64,000 nucleotides of DNA from Pelodera strongyloides (lineage: Eukaryota > Nematoda > Chromadorea > Rhabditida > Rhabditidae): NCBI GenBank assembly GCA_036852015.1, contig JAANDG010000017.1:496001-560000 (forward strand), read 5' to 3'. Below the pieces are notes generated by a model. It did no database searches. It worked only from the letters and a program-made list of their open reading frames with translations, and was not told where the DNA came from. Positions 40,201 through 51,867 of the stretch are shown in pieces; positions within the stretch are counted from its first letter, which is position 1; each line of letters opens with the position of its first letter. The position numbers were made by a program, and so were the translations under genes.

Positions 40201-43200
40201 GAAAACAACAGTGGAAGACTTATTCATGCTGTATCTTTCTCTCCCCCTTTTCTTTGTGCCTTCTCTCACCTCCTCCTCTGCCATCTCTGACTCCTCCTCT
40301 TCTTGGGTGGTCTCTCCCTGCTCGACCTTTGGACCCACCGTACTCGTTTGCATCAACTTTTGCCAGAATGGAATGTACTTTGGAGTGGCATGATTCTTTG
40401 TTCCGACTGTGAATCTGAAATAGACGTTGACATCGTCTTGGATATTTTTTGTACATCGACTGTTTCTCAGTTTTGGAGAAATGACAGTTTCCGACATTTC
40501 CGGGCTTCCGTAGCTATGATACATTTACGTACATGCAAACCACTTTTCCTACAACACTATTTTGTAATTCTGGTTCTATTTTCGGTTCTTATCGCGAGCT
40601 GGAGGCGCGTGCTGGGCAATTGCATTCCGATATGTTATTTGCAAATTATGTTCATGATATACTGGAAGGAGTACATGCAGAATGCACTGTACCACGGATC
40701 AATGCAATTGTCCGAGGCCATATTCACCACTCAATTCCCCATAGGGAATTCCCCGTCTTTTTCTCTGCGTGTCTCACATTAGACTGCTATTTTCTATCCC
40801 CAGGGAATATTTCCCCGAAGGAATAGGAGTGGTGAATATGGCCTCAGTTCACCAACCGCGTTCACCAGACGTACCGCTATGCTAAAAGTCAGATGCTCAA
40901 CTCACTTGTCCCAGATGTTGACCCGTTGTGTGGTGGTCTGCACTCCCTTCCTCCTTGATGGTTTCTCAGTCACTTCCAGAATCTCATCTTCGGGCTCCTC
41001 CTCGTCTTCGGGCACTTGAGGCGATGCTGTGGTGGTTGTCTGAAACATATTTTTTTTATACTTTAAAGCGGTATTGCACGTGGTTTATGAAACGTACGGT
41101 ATTTGACATTACACATGCGCTGATGTAGTGAAAACTGTAAACTGTGCCCTTCCAAAACACCTGTCTTTGAATCGGGATGATGTATACGTCTATGATGCTT
41201 GAGGTCAGGCAGCTTAGATTCCAGGGCCTAAGGTGGTACATAAGTGCAAGCGTAAACGAAAACGATCTCATTTTCATGTATGACTCATGTGTAAAAGTCT
41301 ACGTCTATGAGTATTTTCTTGCTTCCGGAGATTACTAAAAAGAGCTCCAAAATGATCCAAAAAGTTCATAACTCCAACACTGGCTCCGAGAGTCCGGAGG
41401 CCATATTCATCAGTCAATTCCCCGTATTTTTCTCCGCGTCTCTCACTTTAGAATGGTATTTTCTGTCCCCAGGGACTATTTCCCCGAGGAAATCGGAGTG
41501 GTGAATATGGCCTCTGACGAAAAAAAAAACGAAAATAGTAAATTACTAACCTTGATCTTGCGCATCTTTGACTTCAGTGTTACTTTTCGCACAGGTGTTG
41601 AGTCCTAAATTTGTAACATGTATTGCAATGAAGATTGTTCGCAATAACGTTTCATTGATTATATAAATAACCAGTCGCCAGACGCGCTATCGCGCGCCTG
41701 GCTCCTGGGCTCGGGTCGTCGCGGACTTCGGCCGCTCCATCCCGCGCAACACGTGCTCGTCGTTATATAATCAAACGGCTGCTCCTATTGGTCACCAGTA
41801 ATGTATGGAGGCACGATGAGTTTTCAGATTTACGTCTATAAAGCTCTACAAATACCCCGTTACTTCTCGTTACCCCTATCGCTTAACCTAGAATAAGGCC
41901 GCACCAAGCAAGCAATTAATATTTGGGATCAGATAGCAAAAAAAAATGAATTAAAAAAATCAACACATACGAACCTCTCCCTTGCCTCCCTTCTTTGCCA
42001 TGCCGGTAGGCAGTTTGAAACCGCCTGCAGGCTTCGTGATACGCAGCCGACTGGCCTAAAAATACTTTTTAATTATGTCAAGTGATATTTTCGAATCACT
42101 TTATGGGTTTACATAACGGATCCATGCGGCAAAAAAATGAAAGCCCTTCACCAATATTGGCAACCAAAAATAGTAACGCATAGACCTATTTTGTAATTGT
42201 CTAATTTGCAAGCAGCTTAAAGGGTCAGGCCCATTTCAAATGACCCCTATTTTTGATGGTTCCATCTGATTCTCCATGTCAAATATAGTATTATGCAATA
42301 TTTTTCTAATTTTCAAGCGCAAAATTCACGCAGTATTCAGCAATTTACCCCTGCCAGTCATACCCAACTATTTACCGCATTTGTCACGCCCCTTCGCGCT
42401 AATTGGGCAATATGCTCTATTGGGCGTGGCAATTGCGATATCGGCGAATCAGCGCGAATGGGGGTGCCAACTGCGATGGATAGCTGTGTATGACTGCTCA
42501 CATTAAATTGCTGAATAATGAGTGATTTTTGCGGTTGAAAATTAGAAAATTATTGCATCCTACTATATTTGACATGGAGAATCAGATGGAATCATCAAAA
42601 ATAGGGGTCATTTGAAATGGGCCTGACCCTTTAATTATATTCCACCACCTTGAAAAGACCGTATTTTGAATCTCTAGATGACAACATTGCGATAATGCTA
42701 ACAATAAGCAAATGGCTTGCTCCGGAATTCTGAGCAATTTACCCTAATTAGGTTGCTCTATTACAGTATGCAAATTGATGTAGAAGCACCATTTACTACG
42801 TGTATGTATAATCAAATGCGACATGCCCAAGGTAAAAAGGGCTATCCTAGCATAAAGACCAATTAGGACTTTTAGATTATTTTTAAAAACTAAAACAATA
42901 ACCAAGCATAATAAAATCTGAAATGGTTTAATTACCAGATCCGCGATTAGGGGCTCTGTTGTCTAAACATTGATTATATGAATTCTGGAAAGTAGGCGAT
43001 TAGTTCGATAATTAAGCAATGAGGTTATTTTGGCTCATTAGCAATTTCGTTCGCGCACCATTCGCACGCTGTTGGCGCACAGGCGGCCCACATCTTTTCA
43101 AAAGGTTATTGTCTTAGAAAATTGAGCCACGTTCTAAGTGACCGGGCATAGATGAAGCTCAAAGATCTATCACACCCATATGCTCACCCACATGACCAAA

Positions 43201-46200
43201 GTTCGAACCCCGGTACCAACGTTGTAAGGCTTCTTACCTTTGTGGTGGTGGCTACTTCGACTTCGGTTTCGATAAGAGTCGAGTTGAGGATTCCAGTCTG
43301 CGTGTTGCAAATGGCAGTCGCAAAGCATCGGGAAATCATCTGCAACAAACATCAATAAGTTATTACAGCGAAACTTGAAAGTTGGGCGCCGCAACAATTT
43401 GGAGGTGTTTCCCGCAAAAAAATTTGATGCGCGCGGTTTTTTCACCGACTTTGTTTGCCGTTTTGGTGCTTGAAACACCTCGAAACTGTTGCGGGAAACA
43501 CTCCCAAATCGTTGCGGGTTTATGTCCCGAAATGGTGCGGCGCGCAACTTATCGATTCTCAGTGTACTCATCAAAAAAACGCAGTTATGATGGGATCAAT
43601 AACCCGAACGAATCCCAAGTCCAAACACAAATCGTATACTACAAACTAGCTAGGATGTAGTACCGTAGTTTGCAGTGATGTCTTATCCCATCAAAGTCAA
43701 ACTATAGCTGTAACCTAGATTTTGTCGCCTTCTTTAGTCTTTACTCGAGATTTGGTATAAAATGGAAAAAATCTATCCAACAATAAGTATCGTTAATAAA
43801 TAAATAATAAATTTTTACGCTACAAGAGCGCGCTCCTTTATTCAAGGGTGGTTAGTGTTTCAAAGCTTTGTTTATATCTATCTTCTGCCATCTGGATCAG
43901 GCAGCTCTAAATTCAGAACGGCCATTTTTCACGGTTCGGTCACTAGGGTATTTGTTTACGTCTACACTAGAGAGCAACACGTTTTCATATCAATCATATA
44001 AAGTAAACTTGAATGTACCTTTGTTCGACGCCCCAGCATTTCCGCTTACCTTTACACATGTCCCTTTATGTCCCTTATTACCGTTTTTCTTTCTTAACTG
44101 TATTTATTGTTCTAATTATGCATGTTTGTGCATAGATTTACGGTGTATTAAATTATTATAATTGTTATGTACCTGATGGACGTAAGCCTTTGCCTTGTAC
44201 GCATCTTTTCTATATTTGGCAATGAAAGTATCAAAAGTTCCAGACTGCCGGCAATACGAAGCCTCTGAAGCGTCCTGACACTTGAAGGAGAGATTCTCGC
44301 CTGAAAATATTGAATTATTAATATGGCCGACTGGCTACCGCATTCGCCTGCAACTCACGCAACCCGGGTTCGGTTCTAGCGCAGGAGAGTTTGGCTTGGT
44401 GCCCGGCGGATGGAAACCAGTATCCCAGTATCCTTTAATAAATACCCTATGTTACCACACTCAAAAATCTAAACCGAAACGTAAACAATAAGCAACTTTG
44501 GATGTTCAATTTTTTATTTCATTTTAACTCTATAAGGAAAACGCCCGGTAGCACTTCACCCTTTTATGCGGAAGGCTTTTGACCGGCTGAGAACTAGATT
44601 ACGATCTATTGAGGCGGATTAGAGAGCAATTTGACAAACATAGAGAGGGAGAGAGAGAGAGACAGAGAGAGACAGACAGAGAGAGACAGACAGAGATACA
44701 GAGAGAAAGACAGAAGAATGAGGGACAGGGAAAGAAACGCTAACGGAGAGAGAGAGAAAGAGGGAGAAAGAGATAGAGCCTGATTGTGAGACCGAAAAAT
44801 TCAGTTATTTTAAATCGGCCGTCTGATCGGCCGTCTGAGACATGAAGAAATGTTATCCACGCGCATTATGTACATCAGGTATTGTATGCCTATCAGCTTG
44901 CCTGTTTCAGTAGGAGTTTTAGTGCCGAGTTCAAATGCAAGGCCGGGCGTGTGCTTTTTCAGGATATACTACAACATTCCACTTATGAGAATATTAATCT
45001 TTAATTCAGTATTATACCTACTGTGGGAAATTTGCATATGATAAGCAAATCCTATGTATCCTACGCAAATTTTGTGCTCGTCCGGCAAGCCTCCTGCACC
45101 AAATTACATAAGATACATAGGATATGCGTATCATATGCAAATTTCCCAAAGTAATCACAATACTGATTTAAAGCGAAATACCGGCCGGTTTTTGAAACGC
45201 ATCGAGTACTCCCTGCTTTCCTATGCTTCATATGCAAATGAGCATAATTTTGAATAAAAAATAGACCCCAATAGACCCCTTTTAGCATAACTGCATAAGA
45301 ATGCTGATATTTGAGATGCGTTTCAAATACCGGCTGGTATTTCGCTTTAATAATGAATACTTCTTCCCCGGTAAACATTATTCACAGCCAAGAAAGGAAG
45401 AACACTGGTTTAAGCCTAAGCCTAAGCCTAAGGACATGTGGGATAAGGATAAGTGCGTGACTCTGTGTTTGAACTCGACATTCTTGAGCGTGGGAACAAA
45501 AAGAGAGCCGAACTCGAAAAACTAAAGACAAAGGCTTTTTGGACCTCAAAAATGACGAGCTATGACAAATGCGACCGTAAATTCAGTTCCTAACAGATGT
45601 TCTGTAAATAAATGCATTGAACTGCAAGTGAAAAGCATCTAGGTTAATACAGTGCTCTTCATAAGTTTAAGTGCACCCAAAAATGTGTTTCTACTATAGC
45701 CACCGGGTGTAGCATAGTCGTTATTCCTGTAAAACTTGCTGAACTTTGTTGCAAGCCTATGGTGTACTAGTATAGAAAAGGACTGTCACTTGGGTCAAAC
45801 GCGTTCACTGAAGTATGACTGCATTGACATTCGCTGCCAGATTTACTACATTTTATTTATTTATTTATTAAATACATTTATCCTACATAATTTCTTCCGC
45901 TCCCCATGATAGAATGATGGATGCATATTAAACCCAGGTTCTGAGGACGCGAGTCTGAGACTAGAGGGGGGAAGGTGTCAAAAACAGAGTTTGCACACGA
46001 CATCGTCTTCTGGACAAATATAAACATTAGAGAGAGGGAGAGGGAGAGGGAGAGAGAAAGAGAGAGAGAGGGAGAGAGGGAGAGAAAGGGAGGGAGAGAG
46101 CGAGATAGAGAGAGATGAAGGGAGAGAGAGAAACGACAGGTTGCTATCAGATAACAAGACAGAATGAGAACCTCACCAGAGACAATGGGACAAAACTGGT

Positions 46201-47182
46201 ACAGTTCTTTTTTGGGACCTATTTCTGGCGCAGTCTCCTTCGTCATCGCGCACTGAGGTGCGGTTCAATACATGGGCATTCTGCGTTTCCGTCTTGACCG
46301 GTTTTTTTTAGCAAACATTTATGGATGAGTGACTGCAAGACAGTGCGCATTTTAAGCTTACGAAGTTATTGAAGTAAAAAAAAATGGTTTCAATAATTGT
46401 AGAAATACTGGTAAAAAGTGGGATAATCAATGTATTGAAAATGAAAAGATGCAATAGACTGCTGCTTACTATTTGATTATGCTCAGAACTATTTTAGTCT
46501 TCAGAGAATCGGAGATTCGATTTCCCTTATTTCTACTGTACTGTAAGTAATAAAGATTTAAGTAATAAAAGTCATCTGTAACTGTATTTACATAGTAAAG
46601 AATTGAACATGAAAGAACGTACCCCTCTCAAAGCAATAATTGAAGCACATTGTACCAAATCCAAGTTGTTGACAGGCACCATGACGAGCTTTGTAGATCG
46701 AAGAGCAGGTCTTCTTGTACTAAATCAAAAATATTATTTTGTAGGAGGCCTTGGTCTAGCAGTGTTAGTGATTCGATTCTAGAAAAACTAGTATAACGTG
46801 TAACATGGATAACAGGGAACATGTATATCGGAAGAATTTTTAATTACTTCGTCATTCACGAAAGATTTGACATTTTGCCGATGTAGCATGCTTATTTTAA
46901 TTTGTCTTGCGTCTCACACAATAGGTAGAACAGAGCGACCTCACAATCAGTTTAGGCCTAGATAGCGGCTACAGGTCAAATATATTTTGATACAACGCGA
47001 AACAGGGCCGCACCAGTTTTGGATGGGGTGCCGCACCAAAAAAAGGTGTTGGTGCAACACTAGATCCGCACCGCCAAAATGTGCCGTACAAGTGCCAGGT
47101 TGGTGCGTACCTGGTGCCGCTCTACTTTTGCGTGCCGTTCAGGTGCGGCACCCGGACCTAGTTTCCCCTGTTTAGCCTACCT

Positions 47183-47223
<41 letters not shown>

Positions 47224-47866
47224 GGAAATTACTTCCAAAAGGGTCCTTCGCTCCAACTTTCGGCATAACCCATGTTTTGTCGAGCGTCCTAAGCAACTGG
47301 TTTAACCTCGCAACGTCCAAACTTTCCGATCGTCCGCCTGAGCGATACAGATTATTTTTCGGTCATATCGATAATTTAAAGAGATATGACATGTGGTTTG
47401 TGATACAGATGATTGACGCACGTCACAAATCATGTGGCGTTCCGCGTGTAGATTTTGACAAAAGAATTGGAGGTCATTCAGTATCAACACCAAAACTGCT
47501 TTTTGTACGTATGCAAACACAATAGTGGGGGAGCGCGAAAAAGGTTAGCAATGTAGGGTTTTTATATGGTACATGGGTGCCGATTGGGGTATGGAACATA
47601 CGGAGCAGAGGGAACAAAATATCTGATATGTGCATCAGTATATCAAATAACAATTTGGAAACTCTGCTCATGCACCAAGAGATTTCTGCGACAAAAGGGG
47701 AATAACGACAAAGGAATCGTGCTAGGAGCAGTGCATTGGAATCTGGGAATATAGGCAGAGTTGTGTAGGAACTAGGAACCATAATTACAAAGGGGTTTTG
47801 TATAGCTGCATAGAGGACACATGAGGACACGTAGCGGAATTACTTTTGATTTAGAGCACACACACA

Positions 47867-47931
<65 letters not shown>

Positions 47932-48857
47932 TGTTCCGTATGTTTGCCTGCGCATCTGTGTGTTTCTTTCTATTTATGTATGTGTGTACATATTTGTGTT
48001 TCTGTGTGTGTTTTTGGGTGTTTTGTGTGTAAAGTTGTCTTGAACGTATAATGATGTCGCTAACTTCTACCAAACAACGTGAAAGATTCTTCAAGGCAGG
48101 CCGGGGACCAATTGACTGTGCTGACTGCTGTCTATAACGGCGGGTAGAAGGATCGAAACACAATGATATACCAAACATATAATATAGGGTTCAAGGGATA
48201 GCAGGAGTTTTGTTTGTATGTATCAAGCACAACGAGATGGCTTCAGTTCAGAACACACAAGCTTATCACCACTGGCAGCATCAACCAGGTGTCTTTATGC
48301 TCTCAGAACTTCAGGATATAAGGGGGAGCACGGATAATAACAGGGTTTGAAAAATGCGCATTACAGCGAGCAAATTTTACTCACCGAACCCGTTATTGTA
48401 ATGATTTTCTGGCGTTCCTGGATGGGGAATTGGTATTAAATAGGGTGTACAGATAATTCAAATAAATTTTTATTGTTAGCTTAAAATCCACTTAAACCAC
48501 ATTGAATTTAATAAATTATCAATTATTAATAATTGTGTTACTAGTGTTCTATGGTAGTCATTAGTGATTGTTCAGTACTATGTCCCACGCGACATGAACG
48601 GATGAATTAAATGTTAGATGTTAGTGTATCAACCCTATCACTAACTTTGCGGACAAACACTAGTTCAATCCAACCATACTGTAAACGCAACGGTAACATA
48701 CTGTAACGGCATGAAGTAAGGTAAGGATTCGAAAATAATCTGTTAATCTTACCAGCCGCATTCCGATTCGGTACCCGCGGGTTATTGCTTACTGCTGGTG
48801 CACTTTGCCGGCGTTTTGTCTGTTCGATGGCTTTGCTGACTGCAGCTTGCCGAGAAT
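37289..48857 (-). CDS. Unrecognised protein: eight-Cys region plus Thr/Pro/Glu/Lys-rich tail (11 firm exons)
   Basis: I do not recognise this gene. Eleven minus-strand exons join in one frame: 46719-46623, 44300-44173, 43339-43238, 42055-41975, 41604-41551, 41039-40906, 40414-40270, 39901-39803, 38649-38513, 38167-38050, 37396-37289 (stop TAA); 1203 nt, 400 codons plus stop. The N-terminal part has cysteines spaced C-x10-C-x8-C-x3-C-x10-C-x8-C, then a C-x5-C pair, suggesting a disulphide-bonded secreted domain. The rest is low complexity: [48 protein letters not shown]; two aromatic stations (KYIPFWQKL and [13 protein letters not shown]). This looks like a Cys-rich head on a stalk or matrix-like tail. 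Two further exons (48857-48753 with a dibasic KRR, and 48417-48385) probably belong but do not join in phase, so the start and signal peptide are unresolved. Introns hold foldbacks of families A, B, C and E. Confidence 0.7.
37838..38026. repeat. TTAA foldback element, family A copy 7
   Basis: Ends TTAAAGCGATATACTGGCCGG and CCGGCCGGTATTTCGCTTTAA. It ends 24 bp from exon 38050-38167 of the Cys/Thr-rich gene. The octamer is altered to ATGCAAAC. Confidence 0.9.
38863..39138. repeat. Foldback element with nested palindrome GTGCACGTTCGCGAACGTG
   Basis: ATAGAGCTTTTAAGTGCACG at the left mirrors the right end ending AAAAGCTCTAT. Inside each arm the CG-rich GCACGTTCGCGAACGTG is itself palindromic, and AAGTGCGAAAGTGTAATTC pairs with GAATTACAATTTCGCGCTT. 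It lies in an intron of the Cys/Thr-rich gene. Confidence 0.9.
39464..39634. repeat. TTAA foldback element, family A copy 8
   Basis: Ends TTAAAGCGAAATACCGGCCGG and CCGGTCAGTATTTCGCTTTAA; intron of the Cys/Thr-rich gene. Confidence 0.92.
40714..40845. repeat. Foldback element, family C copy 3
   Basis: GAGGCCATATTCACCACTC to GAGTGGTGAATATGGCCTC with CCCCATAGGGAATTCCCCG inside. It ends 61 bp before exon 40906-41039 of the minus-strand gene. Confidence 0.93.
41063..41240. repeat. Family B element copy 3 (right end unclear)
   Basis: Starts TTAAAGCGGTATTGCACGTGG followed by TTTATGAAACG. The right end near AAGGTGGTACATAAG is too diverged to place exactly. Confidence 0.5.
41397..41514. repeat. Foldback element, family C copy 4
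   Basis: GAGGCCATATTCATCAGTC to GAGTGGTGAATATGGCCTC; slightly shorter (118 bp). It ends 37 bp from exon 41551-41604. Confidence 0.9.
42217..42634. repeat. TTAA foldback element, family E (418 bp)
   Basis: TTAAAGGGTCAGGCCCATTT to AAATGGGCCTGACCCTTTAA. Arms continue through TGACCCCTATTTTTGATG and ATATTTGACATGGAGAATCAG; the loop is GC-rich (GGGCGTGGCAATTGCGATATC). It lies between two exons of the Cys/Thr-rich gene. Confidence 0.92.
43371..43555. repeat. GC-rich foldback-like repeat (GTTGCGGGAAACACC words)
   Basis: GCGCCGCAACAATTTGGAGG.., GTTTCCCGCAA and GTTGCGGGAAACACTCCC, AATCGTTGCGGG, GGTGCGGCGCGCAAC recur in opposite orientation. It starts 32 bp from an exon boundary at 43339. Confidence 0.6.
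44322..44387 (+). repeat. tRNA-derived SINE-like head (box A and box B)
   Basis: TGGCCGACTGGCTACCGC resembles box A, and GGGTTCGGTTCTAG at 44366 resembles box B. The intervening anticodon-arm region does not fold as a tRNA, so I take it as a SINE head or old tRNA pseudogene. Confidence 0.4.
44641..44780. repeat. GA-rich simple repeat
   Basis: AGAGAGAGACAGAGAGAGACAGACAG and related purine-rich repeats over about 140 bp. Confidence 0.9.
45019..45150. repeat. Foldback element, family L copy 1
   Basis: GGGAAATTTGCATATGATAAG to CATATGCAAATTTCCCA with CAAATCCTATGTATCC and its complement inside. It stops 18 bp before a family A element. The same sequence is embedded in the element at 55167-55337. 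Confidence 0.88.
45168..45350. repeat. TTAA foldback element, family A copy 9
   Basis: Ends TTAAAGCGAAATACCGGCCGG and CCGGCTGGTATTTCGCTTTAA; central ATGCAAATGAGC. Confidence 0.92.
45411..45432. repeat. Short telomere-like array (CCTAAG)n
   Basis: TAAGCCTAAGCCTAAGCCTA: about 3.5 units of CCTAAG (TTAGGC on the other strand), close to telomeric hexamers. A longer array is at 61513-61555. Confidence 0.7.
46028..46130. repeat. GAGAGG-rich simple repeat
   Basis: Purine tract built from GAGAGGGAGAGG-type units, about 100 bp. Confidence 0.9.
46995..47165. repeat. GC-rich repeat with GGTGCGGCAC words
   Basis: GGCCGCACCAG, GGGTGCCGCACC, GATCCGCACCGCC, GTGCCGTACAAGTGCC, CAGGTGCGGCACCCGG recur in both orientations, so a diverged foldback is likely. 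It ends at the poly-G tract. Confidence 0.5.
47183..47222. repeat. Homopolymer G tract, 40 nt
   Basis: Forty uninterrupted G on the plus strand. On this strand it could form G-quadruplexes. Length may be affected by sequencing. Confidence 0.95.
47377..47455. repeat. Family B-like foldback (short, about 80 bp)
   Basis: TTTAAAGAGATATGACATGTGG and GTTTGTGATAC answered by GTCACAAATCATGTGGCG. Without a clear right-hand TTAA it is a decayed or internally deleted copy. Confidence 0.5.
47857..47930. repeat. (CA)n microsatellite
   Basis: About 35 CA units with one TA interruption. Confidence 0.96.
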
Positions 48858-49089
48858 CTGAAAAATGATCTTTCAAAGATACCGAAGTTACATGGTTACT
48901 CGTTCCTTATTTTTTCATTTACCGTACTGGTGATACCGATTTATTTACCTAAACGCAAGGGCGTTTTTGTAACCATCGATTAATAAACCATTATTCAGCT
49001 CTATGTATGAGATCAACAGTTGTAGCGGAGAGCAAATTCTCAAAACTGTAACCCCCTTATAAGGTTCTCCCAGTAATATCATAGATAAT

Positions 49090-49640
49090 AACTTGCTAGC
49101 CTGCGCCGCGCATTCCTTCAAACTTCTGATTGAAATTAGCCGGCATGATAATTATATTTCTGCAAGTTGCCGGCACCAAGCATTCCATAATACGGTTATT
49201 ACGCAATCGCCGGCACCACGCATTCCTCAACGCATCGTGTGCGAGATCGAGTGTCCAACTGGGAGCGCGGCGTGCCCATGCAAAAGTTTGTATGTGTATT
49301 GCGCGGCGGGCGGTTTGGCCCCCGGGCGGGTTCATATTCCCGAACTGTTTAACAAGGCAAAAGCCTCCCACTGTTGACATAACAAGCAGAACACACAACG
49401 ACGACACAACTCAAAAGCAAACACAAACCGTTTGCTAACCCAGAAATTTGCATGAAACGAATTGGGAGAACAGAATTTGAAGGAATATTTAGGGACAAGA
49501 TTTCGGACACATACAACACGGACAAGGGTTAGAGCATGAAGCGAAACCTTTGTGGTACGGTGCGCGCCGCGACAAAAATAACGAGGTAACGCATACGTCT
49601 GCGCGCATGCCCAGACAGCGCCAGTCTTTCGCCGTGCACT
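49090..49640. other. GC-rich, CpG-rich patch of unknown nature
   Basis: Composition is far above the surroundings, with frames open on both strands (around 49096-49407 and 49130-49438) and two GCCGGCACCA.GCATTCC repeats at about 49168 and 49210. It may be a CpG-rich promoter or 5' exon of the Cys/Thr-rich gene, or a repeat. I cannot decide. Confidence 0.35.
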
Positions 49641-50201
49641 AACCAAGTTTTATCAGTGAAGGGACTAGACATTAGAGAAATTTTATTTCACTCCGCGTTA
49701 GAGAAATTTTAGTTTGCTCTAAGTGCCCTATTTAGGGTACGGATTATGTTATGGATAGTGGCTTGAACTTGGAGTATGGGATTAGGGATATAAGAACAGA
49801 AGACATTTAAGGGTTTCAGGCTCCCTAAGGAATTATGTAGGGAGTTTTATGCGTAGTGAAAAAAATAAATACCACGAGATGTGATCAAATTAATATACAT
49901 GCAACGTTATTCATGAAGTAGAATTCCTGAGCAATATACAGCCTATCTAGCTCGCGTTCGTATTAAAATATCTTTCCTATTGTACATCGTCGAGCTCACC
50001 GAATCCTCAGTTCATCATATTTTATCTACTCAGCAAAAAAAAAATACATAAAATTGGGATGAAAAGTAAATCAACCCAAGAGAAGAGTGTAATAAGAGTG
50101 TAATAATCATTCACAAAGATGAGCAAGCTGAATGAGTTATGAATTACTTTGAATTGACAGTGGGCTTCATGCATATAATACGACACGATGTGCGTGCAAT
50201 C

Positions 50202-50382
50202 TTAAAGCGAAATACCGGCCGGTTTTTGAAACGCATCGTTGACAGCTGAATTCTACCGTAATTATGAAAAGTTGCTCGAATTTAGCTCGCTTTTTTATTC
50301 TAATTTCTGTTCATTTGCATAAGCTGCATAAGAAGCTGGTGTACTCGATGCGTTTCAAAAACCGGCAGGTATTTCGCTTTAA
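50202..50382. repeat. TTAA foldback element, family A copy 10
   Basis: Ends TTAAAGCGAAATACCGGCCGG and CCGGCAGGTATTTCGCTTTAA; centre TTCATTTGCATA. Confidence 0.93.
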
Positions 50383-50444
50383 TTATCATCAAAATATATA
50401 GAATCTGAATATTTGCCTACCTAATCCCGGTGACGCGAGTGTTC

Positions 50445-51260
50445 CTATAAAAAACACACAAAGTGCTGGGAACAATTGTCGCATGATGGTGGGGTACTGT
50501 AATATAGGAGTACTTTATAGATTTCAGGAATACAGTAATCTGGATATACAAAAATAGTATATAAGAGGAGTGGGGCTCTCTTTTGAGGCACTTGGGTCTC
50601 TGCTGGGTCGCAGAGGGTCTTCTTCTTCTTTTCTTGATTGGTGTGCGGTTGCGACTGTTTTCGTCGTTTCGAGAGAGAGAACCAGAGAGACGGTTTGTGC
50701 CCCCGGGGAGAGAAAGTGGGAGGTTCTTCCCGGGGGAATATCACCACCGGGTCGCAGGCCTGGTCAGTGGCCTGGTGAGAGAGCAGGCCCATCGAAGACA
50801 CGCCAGACATCAAGAACTGATAGTGTGCGTAAGACTGGAGATCATAGACATCCTCTGGATCTGTCGAAGAATTTGACATGAGAATAGAAATCCGGGGATT
50901 TTTGTGCGGCCACCCAATTGTGGAGATCATTAGACAAACAATTAGGCATTAGGGGGATGATAGGTCATTAGAGAGGGCAATTATTTTTGGGACACACAAG
51001 GGAAGGCAATTGACAGCATTTCGAGAGCATGTGTACGCATATAGGAAGACGGAACAAAGGAAATGAGCAGAGGAATTCTTGAAATGGGGTCCTCCCTGGG
51101 CTCGAACTCCCAGTGACCAATCTCCCCCGGGTAGAACTTGGCGGGATCTCCCACAAAAGAAATTTGAGTAACATGCATGGGAATATTGTTGCCCAGCATT
51201 AAAGTTTTGTAGAGTAATTTGCGTATTGTCGAAAATCGTAAAGCCTCACAAGATTTTGGC
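50445..51260. other. Region with overlapping frames but no supported gene
   Basis: A 161-codon minus-strand frame (50930-50445) and two plus-strand frames overlap in a GC-rich patch with CCCGGGG and CCGGGTCGC words. Near 51090-51150 the minus strand has a box B-like GAGTTCGAGCCC. I take the region as repeat-derived; coding is not excluded. Confidence 0.35.
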
Positions 51261-51688
51261 AAGCAGTGATTTAACGTATTCTGGTAGTAGTGCGTTTTTT
51301 ACTGTTCTAATAGCTTTATACATATTAGACAAATTACAAACTCTGTATGTCGTCCTGTCATCTGATACATCTTACAATTAGTAAAATGGTGTGCCCATTT
51401 TGTGACGAATACTCAAAGAGTAAAAGTTATCCAGAACGAGGCCCAAATTCCTATCATTATCTCGCTCTATCAGCTTTTTTTCGAGCGCGGTATCTTTGTT
51501 TTCCAAATATAGCGCTCCCAGGCCTGCACACAGTTATCCACCCTGCCTGGAGGCCGGCCCGAAGGCTAGCCTGGATGTGTACCCCTGGCGTGTCTGCAAA
51601 CAAGTGCCCCAATCGTTTTCAAGTGGTTTCTACGGTTTGGAAACCTGGAACGTCTTTAGTCTTTAGCTTTAGGGATGGGTGTTTGCAT

Positions 51689-51867
51689 TTAAAGTGAAAT
51701 ACCGGGCGGTTTTTGAAACGCATCGTGGACAACTGAGTTCTTGTACTTATGCTTAGCTCGAATTTAGCTCGATTTTTTATTCCAAAATTTACATTCATTT
51801 GCATAGGCTGCATAAGAATGCTGGTGAACTCGATGTGTTTCAAACAACGACCGGTCTTTCGCTTTAA
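51689..51867. repeat. TTAA foldback element, family A copy 11
   Basis: Ends TTAAAGTGAAATACCGGGCGG and GACCGGTCTTTCGCTTTAA. Its right TTAA (51864-51867) is also the left TTAA of the next element. Confidence 0.9.

Noticed and set aside
45054..45378. Overlapping frames of 67 and 105 codons
   Set aside because: Fully explained by adjacent family L and family A foldback elements.
50445..50930. 161-codon minus-strand frame starting MISTIGWPHKNP
   Set aside because: Longest minus-strand frame in this part, but with three overlapping frames on the other strand, no domain and no fit with neighbouring exons; left as undecided region.
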